From: Glandiceps talaboti
Taxonomy: Eukaryota; Hemichordata; Enteropneusta; Spengelidae
Length of the DNA stretch: 64,000 nt
Assembly (NCBI RefSeq): GCF_964340395.1
Contig: NC_135551.1
Location: 20,649,503 to 20,713,502 of the forward strand
Direction of reading: 5' to 3'
Part shown: positions 37,756-48,799 of the stretch, piece after piece
How the letters are laid out: every line of letters begins with the position of its first letter
How positions within the stretch are numbered: position 1 is the first letter of the stretch
Position numbers and translations under genes: made by a program
The notes under the pieces: model-generated
The model's database searches: none
The model's input: the letters and a program-made list of their open reading frames with translations, nothing else
Told to the model about the DNA's origin: nothing

Positions 37756-38530
37756 TGTTATTGAAAGAACCGATGTGACGTCATCTGTTTTCTTTGTACC
37801 TGACACAATCCTAGCTGCTGTATTTTGGGCATGTTCAAGAGGGACAATGTTTTTAGCTGGCAGCCCATACAGAAGGGCCATTCAGTAGTCAGGTATCGAT
37901 GATATAAGTGCATGACCAAGGTTCTGACAAACTCCGTTTGTAAGATACTGGCGTATGCGACCATAGACAGTGGAGGGGCCCCCTCCACTGTCAATGATGC
38001 GACCTATTGTTCGGGGGTGAAAAAGAACTGATCTACATGTCAACGAGATGTGCTTCTTGAGGTTATAACGGTCATCAATTGTTACACAAATGGTACATGC
38101 TGAATCCACTAACTGCACAGAAGACGATCCCATGTTGATGTGGTTCATGAGACGAGGAAGCCTGTTGAACTGAGACGTGATAAGGAGGACCTCGGTTTTG
38201 CCATCATTAAACTAGCTTATTTTGGGTCGTTTAATATCATGTGCAACAGTTTCCATCTTAGTTACTGTAGTTGACGTATGTGATTGGGGAAATATATTGG
38301 TAAATCTGGTTGTCGTCTGCATGTTGTTGCATATTGAGATTTTGATGTCGGATTAGCTTTCCAAGTGGTGATGTGTATAGACAGCATACGCGTGTAAGAG
38401 TGGACCAAGCACAGGGTTTTGTGACACTCCACACTGCAAATGTTTGGTTTCTGATATGCCTTGTACAGAAATGGACTGTTGTATATCTTTGAGGTATAAA
38501 GACTCTAGTCGAATGCCTGTAATACCGAGC
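37756..38530 (-). pseudogene. L2-like non-LTR retrotransposon, decayed reverse transcriptase
   Basis: Minus-strand frames give, in order: GISETKHLQCGVSQNPVLGPLL (motif B region), YTSPLGKLIRHQNLN, the catalytic box HADD at 38323-38312 in place of YADD, NQIYQYIS, MNHINMGSSSVQLVDSA, VTIDDRYNLKKHI, RIRQYLTNGVCQNL, then LPAKTLSLLNMPKIQQ. This order fits an L2-type (or close CR1-group) ORF2. Multiple frameshifts and the lost Tyr make it inactive. A 34-bp micro-palindrome with its 8-bp duplication interrupts it at 37955-38004, between GRI and RIRQ. Confidence 0.83.
37955..38004. mobile_element. Micro-palindrome copy D, 34 bp with perfect 8-bp duplication, inside the L2-like LINE
   Basis: Element 37963-37996 with arms ATAGACAGTGGAGGGG and CCCCTCCACTGTCAAT. 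Flanked by ATGCGACC at 37955-37962 and 37997-38004 (GGTCGCAT on the minus strand, again starting GGT). The insertion plus duplication is 42 bp, a multiple of three, and leaves the LINE frame open. Confidence 0.88.
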
Positions 38531-38617
38531 TCGGAATAAACTTGAAATTATGCTGGAGTCAGAATTTACGGGGGGGGCATGAACAAAATTGAGGTTCAAA
38601 GGGAGGGGGGCATGACA

Positions 38618-38712
38618 ATTGTGATGGTCTGAAAGGGCCCCCGAATATTCTGCTCATGATTTGAACCAAAATTAAACCTCAGGAGCAGTTGTTTACCAAG
38701 TAAATTTACATT
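38618..38712 (+). repeat. Dispersed repeat, second copy of the 32819 family
   Basis: GGTCTGAAAGGGCCC, ACCTCAGGAGCAG and GTTTACCAAGT occur in the same order as at 32819-32900. A short further copy is at 38883-38921 (ACCACAGGAGCAATCGTTTACC), so the (CT)n tract between may have grown inside it. Confidence 0.6.
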
Positions 38713-38726
38713 TGTATAAGTGTATG

Positions 38727-38831
<105 letters not shown>

Positions 38832-38924
38832 GCCGTATGTCTCCTTCTCTCTTGCTCTATCTCTCTGTGTGGAGACTTTGTTGAACATTCAAACCACAGG
38901 AGCAATCGTTTACCTTGTACTTTG

Positions 38925-39768
38925 CAATATTGTTCACTTCATTTACCTACCACACATTTAATTATTAGGCAGCCAATGGCCAAACGAATGTGTGTGTCTG
39001 CCAAAATATCTATGTATTAGTTAAAGCGTAGGTAATACAGTTGTAAAATAATTTAATGAGAGTACAATTTGGGTATTGAAGACAATTTTCAAGTACTTTA
39101 TGGCTTCCAATAATGTGTATGGTTTGAAATATTATGCCGCTAAATGGCCTCCTACATGTCCTTATTTTTCAAACAATTGCCTACTGTGGGAGGGGGACAC
39201 ACCCTCCCCACTAGTTATCGAAGGGGGGTGCCGTTTCTGTCAAGACATAGGATTCAAAAAGAAAACTCTGCTGGTTAAGTTTTTCCAAGTACAGGTTACA
39301 GCCCAATGAGCCCACATCCATTTGTAAAGAAATCTCTATGTCTGATATGTATGGACACTGAAGTTGATTTCCACTGTTAGCTTACAGTGTGTCATATAGT
39401 GTACCATACTGTACTTCTCTGACGTGTATGGGGAGGGGGTAATGTATAATTGCATATTAAAATATGTGCAGCCGGGGGGGGGGGTATGGACGTCGCCATC
39501 TTTCAAGCGCTAAATTACCTGTTAATCGAGATTTGTTTCAAAACATTAGCATGGTTGATAATATATGTGAAAGGGGTAAACTAAGAATGGTTTCTGGGAT
39601 CGCCTAAGTCAACACGACATATATTGTGGATGGTCTGAGATATTCGATTACGATTCACATCGTCCGATTTCCAATCGTCCCAATATCCATATTAACATTC
39701 TTTATCGTTTCAAAATCACAAAAATGCATATGTCGTGGTGGGGTGAGTACCGACTCTAGTTTGGTCTC

Positions 39769-39770
<2 letters not shown>
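38925..39770. other. No gene seen
   Basis: Contains a G11 run near 39474-39484. Short frames lack recognisable motifs. Confidence 0.5.

Positions 39771-39857
<87 letters not shown>
39771..39857 (+). repeat. (CT)n microsatellite
   Basis: About 43 CT units with degenerate TCTCC units after it. Confidence 0.98.
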
Positions 39858-39859
<2 letters not shown>

Positions 39860-39869
39860 GTCTCCCCCT

Positions 39870-41003
39870 CTCTCTCGTCTCCGTATCGAAACTTATTCAG
39901 TCATAAAATCATCAGGTTTCTGACAATTTCCAATACCTGTTACAAGAAAGACTGCAGTACAAGAATATTTGGTTAGCTACATGTATTACATCTGATGCCT
40001 TATACGTGACACGCACGATAATTGTCCAGTTTGCATCAGAGGGTGTGCCTCGCCTTCTGTACATGTGCCGTACGTCTGGCTTGTCTGTCAGTGTCACATT
40101 TTGCTTCCCCTCTTCAGTTTTCTCAGATGTTTTAAGAATTTAAACATAGTCAGTGTCTGATCGACAAAAATTCTTTCCACTGAAGTTTAGAAAACATTTA
40201 GTGCAACTCTACGTAAACGTCATGTTGATGCATCATACATCATCATGAGACGTCACATTGACCTCACACTTCGCTTCGCGCTTCCTTCAACGTCCGGTCG
40301 TTATGAAACTAGTTCGAAGGCTTTCGCTAGCGATAGCGTGGCCAGTCTTGTTTTACTGCGTAATCGTCTAATGTTTTCCAAATAATTATGAATTAATTTA
40401 TCTTTTTGTTTACACTTTGGGTATTTTACTTGCTATTAGAACTCCCGGGCAACTCATATTTAATTTTCCAACCTTAGAATTTGTTCAATGATCGTCAGGT
40501 TTGAGTACTTTCCTAAGCCGGTCCCACAACTGTTATACTTATAAGTTATAGCTGGGCGTTGTGACCGGTAACCGGCTATTATCTACATCACTGCCTACTA
40601 GGTACGTCAAAAACACACCGTTCGCACATGTGAGCCTGATTTTAGGCAAAATATCGGGCTATTAGAGTGCATACAGGCCCTTTTGTTCGCTTGTATTGTT
40701 TGCATTTGGTATTTGGCATTTCGCACGTTGTTTATTTGCACCATTCACAGTGTCTTATCATGCTTTGTGTAACTTGTAAGCCTAATCGACAACTGGGCCA
40801 ACGGTTTTTACTAGACAAATTTGAAACAAATTTTGCGTCAGTTTGATGGTAAACCTGCTATATTGACTACCAAACTTAGTTAACCCCAGTTATTTTTACT
40901 CATGTTGCATCACCATATATTTAGAAAGAGTATATATGAAATATGAGAGCCATGTGAAACTTCTTCAGTGCAAAATGGGATGAAGATATGAGGGCAAAGT
41001 CAG
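39870..41003. other. No gene seen
   Basis: About 1.1 kb with no supportable frame, repeat or RNA gene. Confidence 0.5.
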
Positions 41004-41175
41004 TGCTCCTTATAGTCTCGCTGCCAGACTCGAGACTATCGTCCCTAATCTGTTTACCGAGCGGCGCAGCCGCGAGAAGAGCGGGACCAGTCCCCCTCTA
41101 TTCTCGCGGCTGCGCCGCTCGGTAAACAGATTAGGGACGATAGTCTCGAGTCTGGCAGCGAGACTATGCTCCTTA
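41004..41175. mobile_element. 154-bp near-perfect fold-back element with 9-bp target duplication
   Basis: Element 41013-41166 starts TAGTCTCGCTGCCAG and ends CTGGCAGCGAGACTA. The arms, about 61 bp, look essentially perfect and are GC-rich (CTCGCGGCTGCGCCGCTCG). Flanked by TGCTCCTTA at 41004-41012 and 41167-41175. A 9-bp duplication with long arms fits a Mutator-like MITE (inference). The lack of arm divergence suggests recent insertion or arm conversion. Confidence 0.9.
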
Positions 41176-41472
41176 CAGCAGTTTGTTTTTCCCGCATATG
41201 CATACATTACCCATAATCCTTTTAAGTATTCTGCAGATATCTGTGCAATGTGCACTCATGACTCATGAAAATCTGGAATGCACTGATCGAAGCCAATTGT
41301 ACAGTTATACTATAAAAACAGGAGTTATGAGTATAATTGAAATAAAACAAGAGAATAAGAGATGAGGGCCCTCAGAATCGTCACGTAGAGTGATATAACA
41401 GTTACATGGATGCCGGGCATGTACCCATAGGTACGGGCCCGGGGGGGGGGGGGTTCTGCATGCCGAACGTCA

Positions 41473-43893
41473 TTAAAGGTGATTCAAAATGCTCACATTC
41501 ACTATCGCTAATTTGCTAGACGACATGTTTGTGAAATGCATTCTGGTTTTAAAACTTTTCAAAAGCGTCTGCAAACACCTTAAAATGACCCTTTTTCAGT
41601 CACTTCTCTTCGGATTTACTTCGAGAGTTTTCGGGTATTTCCGGTCCCACCTAGACCACGGGATTTTATGACGTCATAAAGAGACATGGGTAGCACGTAG
41701 CCTATGGCGAGCGTAGTCACTAGGTGAACAAAACTCAACAGCATTGTGAAAAAATACATTGCTAGTGGTTGTAACAGACATCAGTAAACAAAAACTACAC
41801 TCTACATGTCTTATTAACCAACATTTACCGATATTTACTCACACTTTCTGACTAATTGGCAGTGTCTGTGGGTATAAATGCTAAAATATGATCTCCCCAT
41901 ATTATGGCAAAATAAATCAAAAACGGCTAGACTAGATATATATAAACACTTGTAATGTCGCGTGTTTCACATTCATTGACTTTTATTTATCTGATTTTTT
42001 ATTATTTGCCGACAAGAAGCATTACGATACCGTGGTGACGTTTGACGGCATCCCCTGGCCAAGGACGGCATATTTAGCCCAATCGTACTCGCGTCGCCTT
42101 TTGAACAGTGCATTTAACAACAAAGTAAACATATTTCATCTCGAATAGATATACTAGCTATTAGAATACCAATGGGAAACTTCAAGAAGGCGTATCGGGA
42201 CATGTGCCACAATATATTTGTTGGTCCCATAATACACTAATTGATTCGATTTGCTCCGAGCATATGGAAGTACGCTCCGAGTCATTGCATCATGTACATG
42301 TAAATGGAACTGTGACCGACCTAATTTTGTTGTCCATATATAAAATGAGACTGACCTGCACATTTTTCACAGTTTTCGTTGTGGTCTTGTATTGTCACAT
42401 GTTTGGCTTGTGAACACAAGTTTACATCTATTATTGTCTAGGGCGTAATACTCTAGTCCGAGTCTGAAACCCATATAAAACCTAAGAAACTCGCATTCGG
42501 ATCGGACAGAACAGAAGTAGGTCTCAACGACTTGTTGGAGACTCGAATTATTGCTTGTTTTTATCACGGTATACAGGTGATTATTATATATCGGTAGAGG
42601 GGTAGTGTTGTCAAGTTTTGTGCAGTCACCGCGGCCGCGGCAGTAAGCTCATACTAGGCCGCCGATCAAAGCTGAAGCAGTGTATGTACAATGTACGTAT
42701 GGAATCGGGAGAGCACAGCGCACATTCGTGTCGGGTTAAATTTATCCACGTGTTGATGTAATCCATATTTATCAATCAGATATATTGTAAAATTCTTCAA
42801 GTCGTACAGAAATAACGTCTCTAACTTCAAAACAAACCCTGAGAAACGGGACCGGACGTGGCTAGCCAAGTATCTAGTTGCAGGCTTTCTTTCATAACCA
42901 TGTGCTGGGGTCACGACCTTGATTGCCGACGTCAATATTGTCCAATCGTATTTGATATCATGAACACATCGCGATATTTGATTTGTTGGTTTCCTAAAGG
43001 GTACACTTCGAATACCATGATTCGTTACAGAATTCTTCTAATGAATATTAAATAGGCACGTTGCATTGTTGCATTAAATTAAGTGATATCGCAACAAGGG
43101 AAACCATACAAGTTTTCTTCCAGACGAGTTGCTAAAGTCATGTAAATGACAACACTAAACTCACGAAATTTCCTCAATTCTTTACAATTTTATTGCTGAT
43201 GATATGGCAATCTAATAGCTAGTATATTTATTCAAGATAAATATGTTTACTTTGTTGCTAAATGCGCCGTTCAAAAGGCGACATCAGTGAGTATAGTGGG
43301 CTATAATATGCTGTCGACGCCATGCCTGTCGAAGATATTGTAATGCTTCTCCTCGGCAAATAATTAAAAAAATCAGATAAATAAATTGAAACACGCGAGC
43401 GACATTACAAGTGTTTATGTATATCTACACTGTAGTCTAGCCGTTTTGATTTATTTTGCCATAATATGGGGAGATCATATTTTAGCATTTATACCCACAG
43501 ACACTGCCAATTAGTCAGAAAGTGTGAGTAAATAACGGTAAATGTTGGTTAATAAGACATGTAGAGTGTAGTTTTTGTTTACTGATGTCTGTTACAACCA
43601 CTAGCAATGCATTTTTTCACAATGCTGTTGAGTTTTGTTCACCTAGTGACTACGCTCGCCATAGGCTACGTGCTACCCATGTCTCTTTATGACGTCATAA
43701 AATCCCGTGGTCTAGGTGGGACCGGAAATACCCGAAAACTCTCGAAGTAAATCCGAAGGGAAGTGACTGAAAAAGGGTCATTTTAAGGTGTTTGCAGACG
43801 CTTTTGAAAAGTTTTAAAACCAGAATGCATTTCACAAACATGTCGTCTAGCAAATTAGCGATAGTGAATGTGAGCATTTTGAATCACCTTTAA
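41473..43893. mobile_element. 2.4-kb TTAA-flanked element with inverted terminal repeats of about 0.68 kb
   Basis: The left arm 41477 to about 42163 begins AGGTGATTCAAAATGCTCAC, and the right arm about 43211-43889 ends with its exact complement. Both are flanked by TTAA (41473-41476 and 43890-43893), the duplication of piggyBac and Kolobok superfamilies; the AGG start fits Kolobok better (knowledge of the families, inference here). The outer 450 bp of the arms differ at only a few positions, and the inner parts are more diverged. The spacer of about 1 kb holds no transposase frame, so the element is non-autonomous. Each arm holds TGACGTCA (41669-41676, 43690-43697). The 60-codon frames in the two arms are the same sequence in mirror image and not genes. 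Confidence 0.88.
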
Positions 43894-43899
43894 GTATTT

Positions 43900-44599
43900 C
43901 CTTTACTTTGGTGCTCATGATCGTAATTTGGATGATGCCCAAGATATTTGAGGCGTGAATACCTGTTGTTCTTCTAAAGGCTTGTTTATTACTGTGAAGA
44001 TCACACCCTAACACTTAATTGTTCTATAAACGACACATGGACAAGAATACTATTCCCATAGAGGTTAGTCTAGTTAATTCCTGATGGACCGTATTTCGTT
44101 CAGCGTTACGTTGTACATAACACGGTCAGTCAGAAACTATAGACGACATGGACGACATGGATGCCATATAATATTCCCAATAGTCACTCAATTTTACTTA
44201 GCTAGAAATAATGTCCACAGACTCAAATCTGTCAGCACGTCTCTACTGTGAGTTTGTTGACGCTATTGGCCGGTCAGGTTTGTTAAGAAGCTCCATACAC
44301 TAGCAATATTTGTGGCCCAATTTTAAACTATTATTGGAAACGATTGTCATGTCATCTAAATCTGTATTACTATGCATCAAACGCGTAGAAATGTGAAACA
44401 CGTTTAGTGGTGGCGGTATGTAGTGCATAATGAAAAGGCGTACTACGAACATTTATTTCAAAATGAGCCCTGTGATATTACAATCTACGTACGTCCTAAC
44501 CATGTAGTTCATATCATAAGCCTGCTTATATACATACATATGTATCGAATACACTAGCTACACGTATAGCGTTTATGTACGTATTGATTGCAAGCACGG
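43900..44599. other. No gene seen
   Basis: AT-rich DNA between the TTAA element and the 259-bp repeat, with no feature that I can support. Confidence 0.5.
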
Positions 44600-44858
44600 T
44601 AGATTTGAATATTCATTTGTTTACTGCCCGGTTATGGGGGTGAACTCATGAATATATTCTGAACTAAATGCAAATGTATTCAAATCACTTCCGACTCGCA
44701 ATCTGAACTATTTTTCAGATCGAGTATAATCCGATTAGACAGGCGCTAATGGGAAAGTACAGAAACGTCCACCTCATCAGCATAAAAGTACAGAATTGAA
44801 CTCAATCTGAACTATAGTACGGAAAGTGTCGTAAACTGTACTATTTTTTCTACTAGTG
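44600..44858 (-). repeat. 259-bp dispersed repeat, copy 2 (inverted)
   Basis: Reverse complement of 25041-25299; I found no difference on reading both through. The flanks are unrelated outside the 259 bp and show no target duplication. Confidence 0.9.
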
Positions 44859-44869
44859 TATTAGAGCAT

Positions 44870-46620
44870 TGAAACGGGATATTTTTTTCACGCACAACCA
44901 TTTCGACTTGGAAGGTCAACAAATAAGTCACACTTGTCAAAAATTGCATTCATTAATCCATTCATTCAAAAGATATCTATGGATTCAGTGTCACATAGTA
45001 CACATCACACCACACATCATAAATTAGACAGATTCGCAATACAGACTTAACACCTCATTTTACATTTCATATCACCTTGATGTCTTGTGTTTTGTGAAGG
45101 CACGTGTTAGTGATATCATCCTGTCAATCAAATTTCACCATTGACAGTTCAAAGAATTGTATTTATATATTGATATTATCTATTGACTATTGGAACTGAA
45201 AGCTGAGGAATATTGCTGTGTTGCCATTGTTGTGTTTACAATGACACTTACTTTGTAGAATTATATTTGATAGACATTTGCGGAATATACAAAATGTATA
45301 TAATCCTTGTTATGTGTTATGTTGTTGTGTGCATATGGCTGAAATAAAGCATGTATAACCATGTATAAAACTGTGTGTTGTGATGTCGTTATGTTATGTT
45401 ATGTTATGTTGCGTTATACTTTGTTATACTGGAGGTGTTGACATGTTTATTCTTCTCGTGTATGTTGGCAAATTACATTTCACAAGATTACTCTGGTATA
45501 CAGACCTGCACAAGCAAACTTCAGCATGATAACATCGACATGACCACCCCATTCTCCCGACACCAGGGTATTATTAGTATAAATTTATAGTTAGCCTAAA
45601 GTCAGTACAAATTGGGATTTTTAAGATGGCTTTATTTCCAGTTTATACATGTATTGCATCATTGGAATACGTACTCATTTCTCACTTGCCAATTTTAGCA
45701 TATAACATGGACTTAGCTTCCCGAACATCCCCACACCATGACGATAGTATTATCAAAGTGTTATATTTAGTATAAAGTCAATATAAATATTGAGATTTTA
45801 CAAAGGTTTCATTTCATTTCTATTCAAATGGAATACTTACATTGTATTATGGCAATGCGTCACTTGACTTTTAATAACAGTATTTGTATGGTAAGGAAAC
45901 AGACCTACCCTATATGTTCAGTCGTGTTTATATTTATACGCAAAACGGCACATGACTGATGCTCAAATTACTCAGTATGTGATAAAATATCCAATTACCC
46001 TTACATATCAAGATATAGTTGACAACTTACAAAGAGGGCAGCTCATTCCATATTGAGAAATCTTTAATGCGCCAATGTATATTCCAGCCTGAATCAGTTT
46101 CCTGTTCGCAGATTTCACATTTATCTTTCCATTAAACTATTCTCTAGTCATTTGCAATCATTGGTATGCTTGTATATTAGAAATATAAGTTGCCTTATTT
46201 TTAAGTCCAGACACTCTCCCCTGTCGTTAATGCGTTTCATGTAAGTGTCTAGTAACCACTTTGTGAAGAGCGAAAAGTAGGTCTTTTAACCAAGGTTTTA
46301 ATAGCTGGTCATTTATGTGTGTGCCAACTGGGACTCTAAATGCGCTACCTAGCTGTAAATGTAGGTCTGGTCTGACGTAATTGAGTAATGTTCATCCCAA
46401 TTGCTATTTCGTCATCACAAAGTTTACATCGGTTTTCAAACAGATTTTGTGTTAAGTTTATGCAGTTTCACTTTTCACCAGGGGTACTACAAATTACTAA
46501 TAGTAAAATGAGTCATTGTACTCGGGAAGTATGAGTGACAAAGGGGTCATTGTCACTGTCATTACAAATAGGAGACGATTTAGTGTTGACAAAATAACCT
46601 ACAACATGAATATTATTGGA
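44870..46620. other. No gene seen; short (TTATG)n tract
   Basis: A pentanucleotide TTATG array lies near 45386-45412. Otherwise AT-rich with no supported feature. Confidence 0.5.
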
Positions 46621-46666
46621 GAATAATAATAATTATTATTATTATTAGTAGTAGTAGTAGTAGTGG
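46621..46666 (+). repeat. (AAT)n-(ATT)n-(AGT)n trinucleotide tract
   Basis: About 46 bp of changing trinucleotide units. Confidence 0.9.
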
Positions 46667-46929
46667 TGACTTGTGCCATTTTACATTAGGAATACATAAA
46701 ACAAGCATTTTTCACCCAGACCTTTCAGGCTTATAAGTCACTCTAAATCAAAATTTTAGAGTACATCAAATAAGCAGTACAGTTGTCTAGTAAAGATATC
46801 ATTTAAGTTTTTTTAACAAAGCAACATATCTACAAAATAAATTACGCATTTCTTATATATAACCTTTCTCTTCTGCTGTAGGCACTTTCAATAAATGTTG
46901 CTAGTGATCGAATATGATTGCCTTAAAAC

Positions 46930-47000
46930 CTTTACGGCCAGGATATGGGTCCCTCCACCGCCCAACCGCGGTCCGCAAAACCCATATCCGGGCCGTAAAG
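46930..47000. repeat. 71-bp GC-rich fold-back
   Basis: Arms CTTTACGGCC-GGATATGGGT and ACCCATATCC-GGCCGTAAAG, one mismatch, around a 29-base GC-rich loop. No target duplication is visible. The composition contrast with its AT-rich flanks suggests an inserted element. Confidence 0.7.
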
Positions 47001-47004
47001 AATA

Positions 47005-48570
47005 TTACTATATATTGTTAATAAAATCCTTGTACGATGGATAATGCTGTGAGTTTCTTATTAACTCAAACTCCTCCCGCCAAGTTTTTTCATTAGTATT
47101 TCAACATAATATTTGGAAATTCTCTAAAGCCTCTTTCGAGAAGCATCACTACACGCTGATTTCAGGAAATACACTTGTTCATTCTTATGTGAGTGCGATT
47201 CATTGGAAGTATCATGCTTCCCTTCTTTAAATCGTTAATTCCGTTTGAACTTTGATGATTGAGGCTTGTATTTTAGCAAATTCTTGCCTACAATATATGA
47301 TAATCATTTTGCAATTTTTGGCTAACTTCATACTGTAGTTCACCGGATTCAACATGTAGTCTGTTGCTACCAACAGTATTTCAGTGATGTTATAGACGGC
47401 TCCAGCACCAGCAGCAATGTCTTGTGTACAAAGAGATGTAGAGATGTAGGAGTACTAAATCGAATTGGTAAGGGGAGCTGTAAAGAGACAAATATCCCTA
47501 GATAAAGTTGAACAAATGTACAAATTATTCAAAGATTGCATAGACATGTATACATAATATATATAGACATAACATGTTTTTCTCTATCATAGAATATCAA
47601 ATGATGCAAATACATATTCAATTGTTGATATATACACCACATTGGCCATATTGCATAGGTTTATCGTAGATGAAATATTAAGATTACAAGGAAGACTAAG
47701 AGAGGATTTCATAGCTGTAAACACTTTCCTTTTTGCACGTTCAACTACAATAAGTATTATTTATATCAACAATTGTTATGAGTTTACCATAGAATACATA
47801 CTGAAAGACCAAGTTAACCTTTCTGTTCTACAGGTCGATATATATCGAAAACAGAATATTTAATTATTTATGTCCTATTCAACCTTTTCATAACATAAAT
47901 TGACTAAAACCTCGATTCTTCTAGAACGGGATATTTGGTCACGACTTTTTATGTATGCCAAAGGGTCTTTTGCATGGTATGTGTTCGGTCTACAATTATT
48001 GTTATACCGTTTATTACAAACTCAGGCATATGTTTGTGGGGGGAAACAGCGGCGAGAGAATAAATGTAGCTCTTATTAAATACACGCAAAAGTCGACTCC
48101 CTTTCCCAAAAGACGAGATACTAAATTACATTCGGATATCACGACATTGAGCCAAAGAAATACTATTGACCTAAGGGGATTTATTGCTAGACGAGAACTT
48201 ACAAAATCCTTACATCATGACGAAGATTTTGCGATTGACGAAAAAATAATTGGGGGATAATATAATAACATAATATTTTCAATAAATGCTTAAAGGACGA
48301 TCGCGCAATGTAACAGAACCTTAATAAACGAATTTTGTTCGGGGGGAGGGGGGTTCAATGCGATTGCTAAACTTCATGTTCACCAAATTTCACCAAGTAT
48401 TTACTACTGAGATGTTGATTAAAATTTATACTGTGATATAATATCCTTCGTTTCGGGTAGTATCTTAAAATGTTTGTCATCATGTTTTTTTCATTGCATC
48501 GATTGTAGTAGTGTGACGACTTAAATTTTCATCACGGTTTACATAAATAAACTTCCCGATGTCACTCTTG
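47005..48570. other. No gene seen
   Basis: AT-rich; the 101-codon plus-strand frame at 47955-48260 carries no recognisable motif. A G6AG6 run lies near 48341-48353. Confidence 0.5.
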
Positions 48571-48572
48571 TA

Positions 48573-48620
48573 CGTTCGTTTAGGGGGAGGGGAGGGGTGG
48601 GTTTTTGTCCTAAACGAACG
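48573..48620. repeat. Hairpin with a G-quadruplex-type loop
   Basis: Perfect 12-bp arms CGTTCGTTTAGG (48573-48584) and CCTAAACGAACG (48609-48620). The loop side of the stem reads four G runs (G5-A-G4-A-G4-T-G3), a canonical quadruplex pattern. Confidence 0.65.
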
Positions 48621-48772
48621 ACGCTTGTGCGACATGTCCGATCGTTCTCTGTGGCGATTTGGAACATATAACTCATATTTCGGACACCTCAAAAACAAAT
48701 AACGTATACATGAGCAGAGAAAGACAAGAGTATAAAACCAAAAGTTTTGTTCAACCACCAGGCCATGGCTTG

Positions 48773-48796
48773 TGTGTGTGTGTGTGTGTGTGTGTT
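48773..48796 (+). repeat. (TG)n microsatellite
   Basis: About 12 TG units. Confidence 0.93.
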
Positions 48797-48799
48797 GTA

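Noticed and set aside
41489-41671. 60-codon frame found twice (also 43695-43877 minus)
   Set aside because: It is the same inverted-repeat arm read from both ends of the TTAA element; no start context, motif or extension supports a gene.
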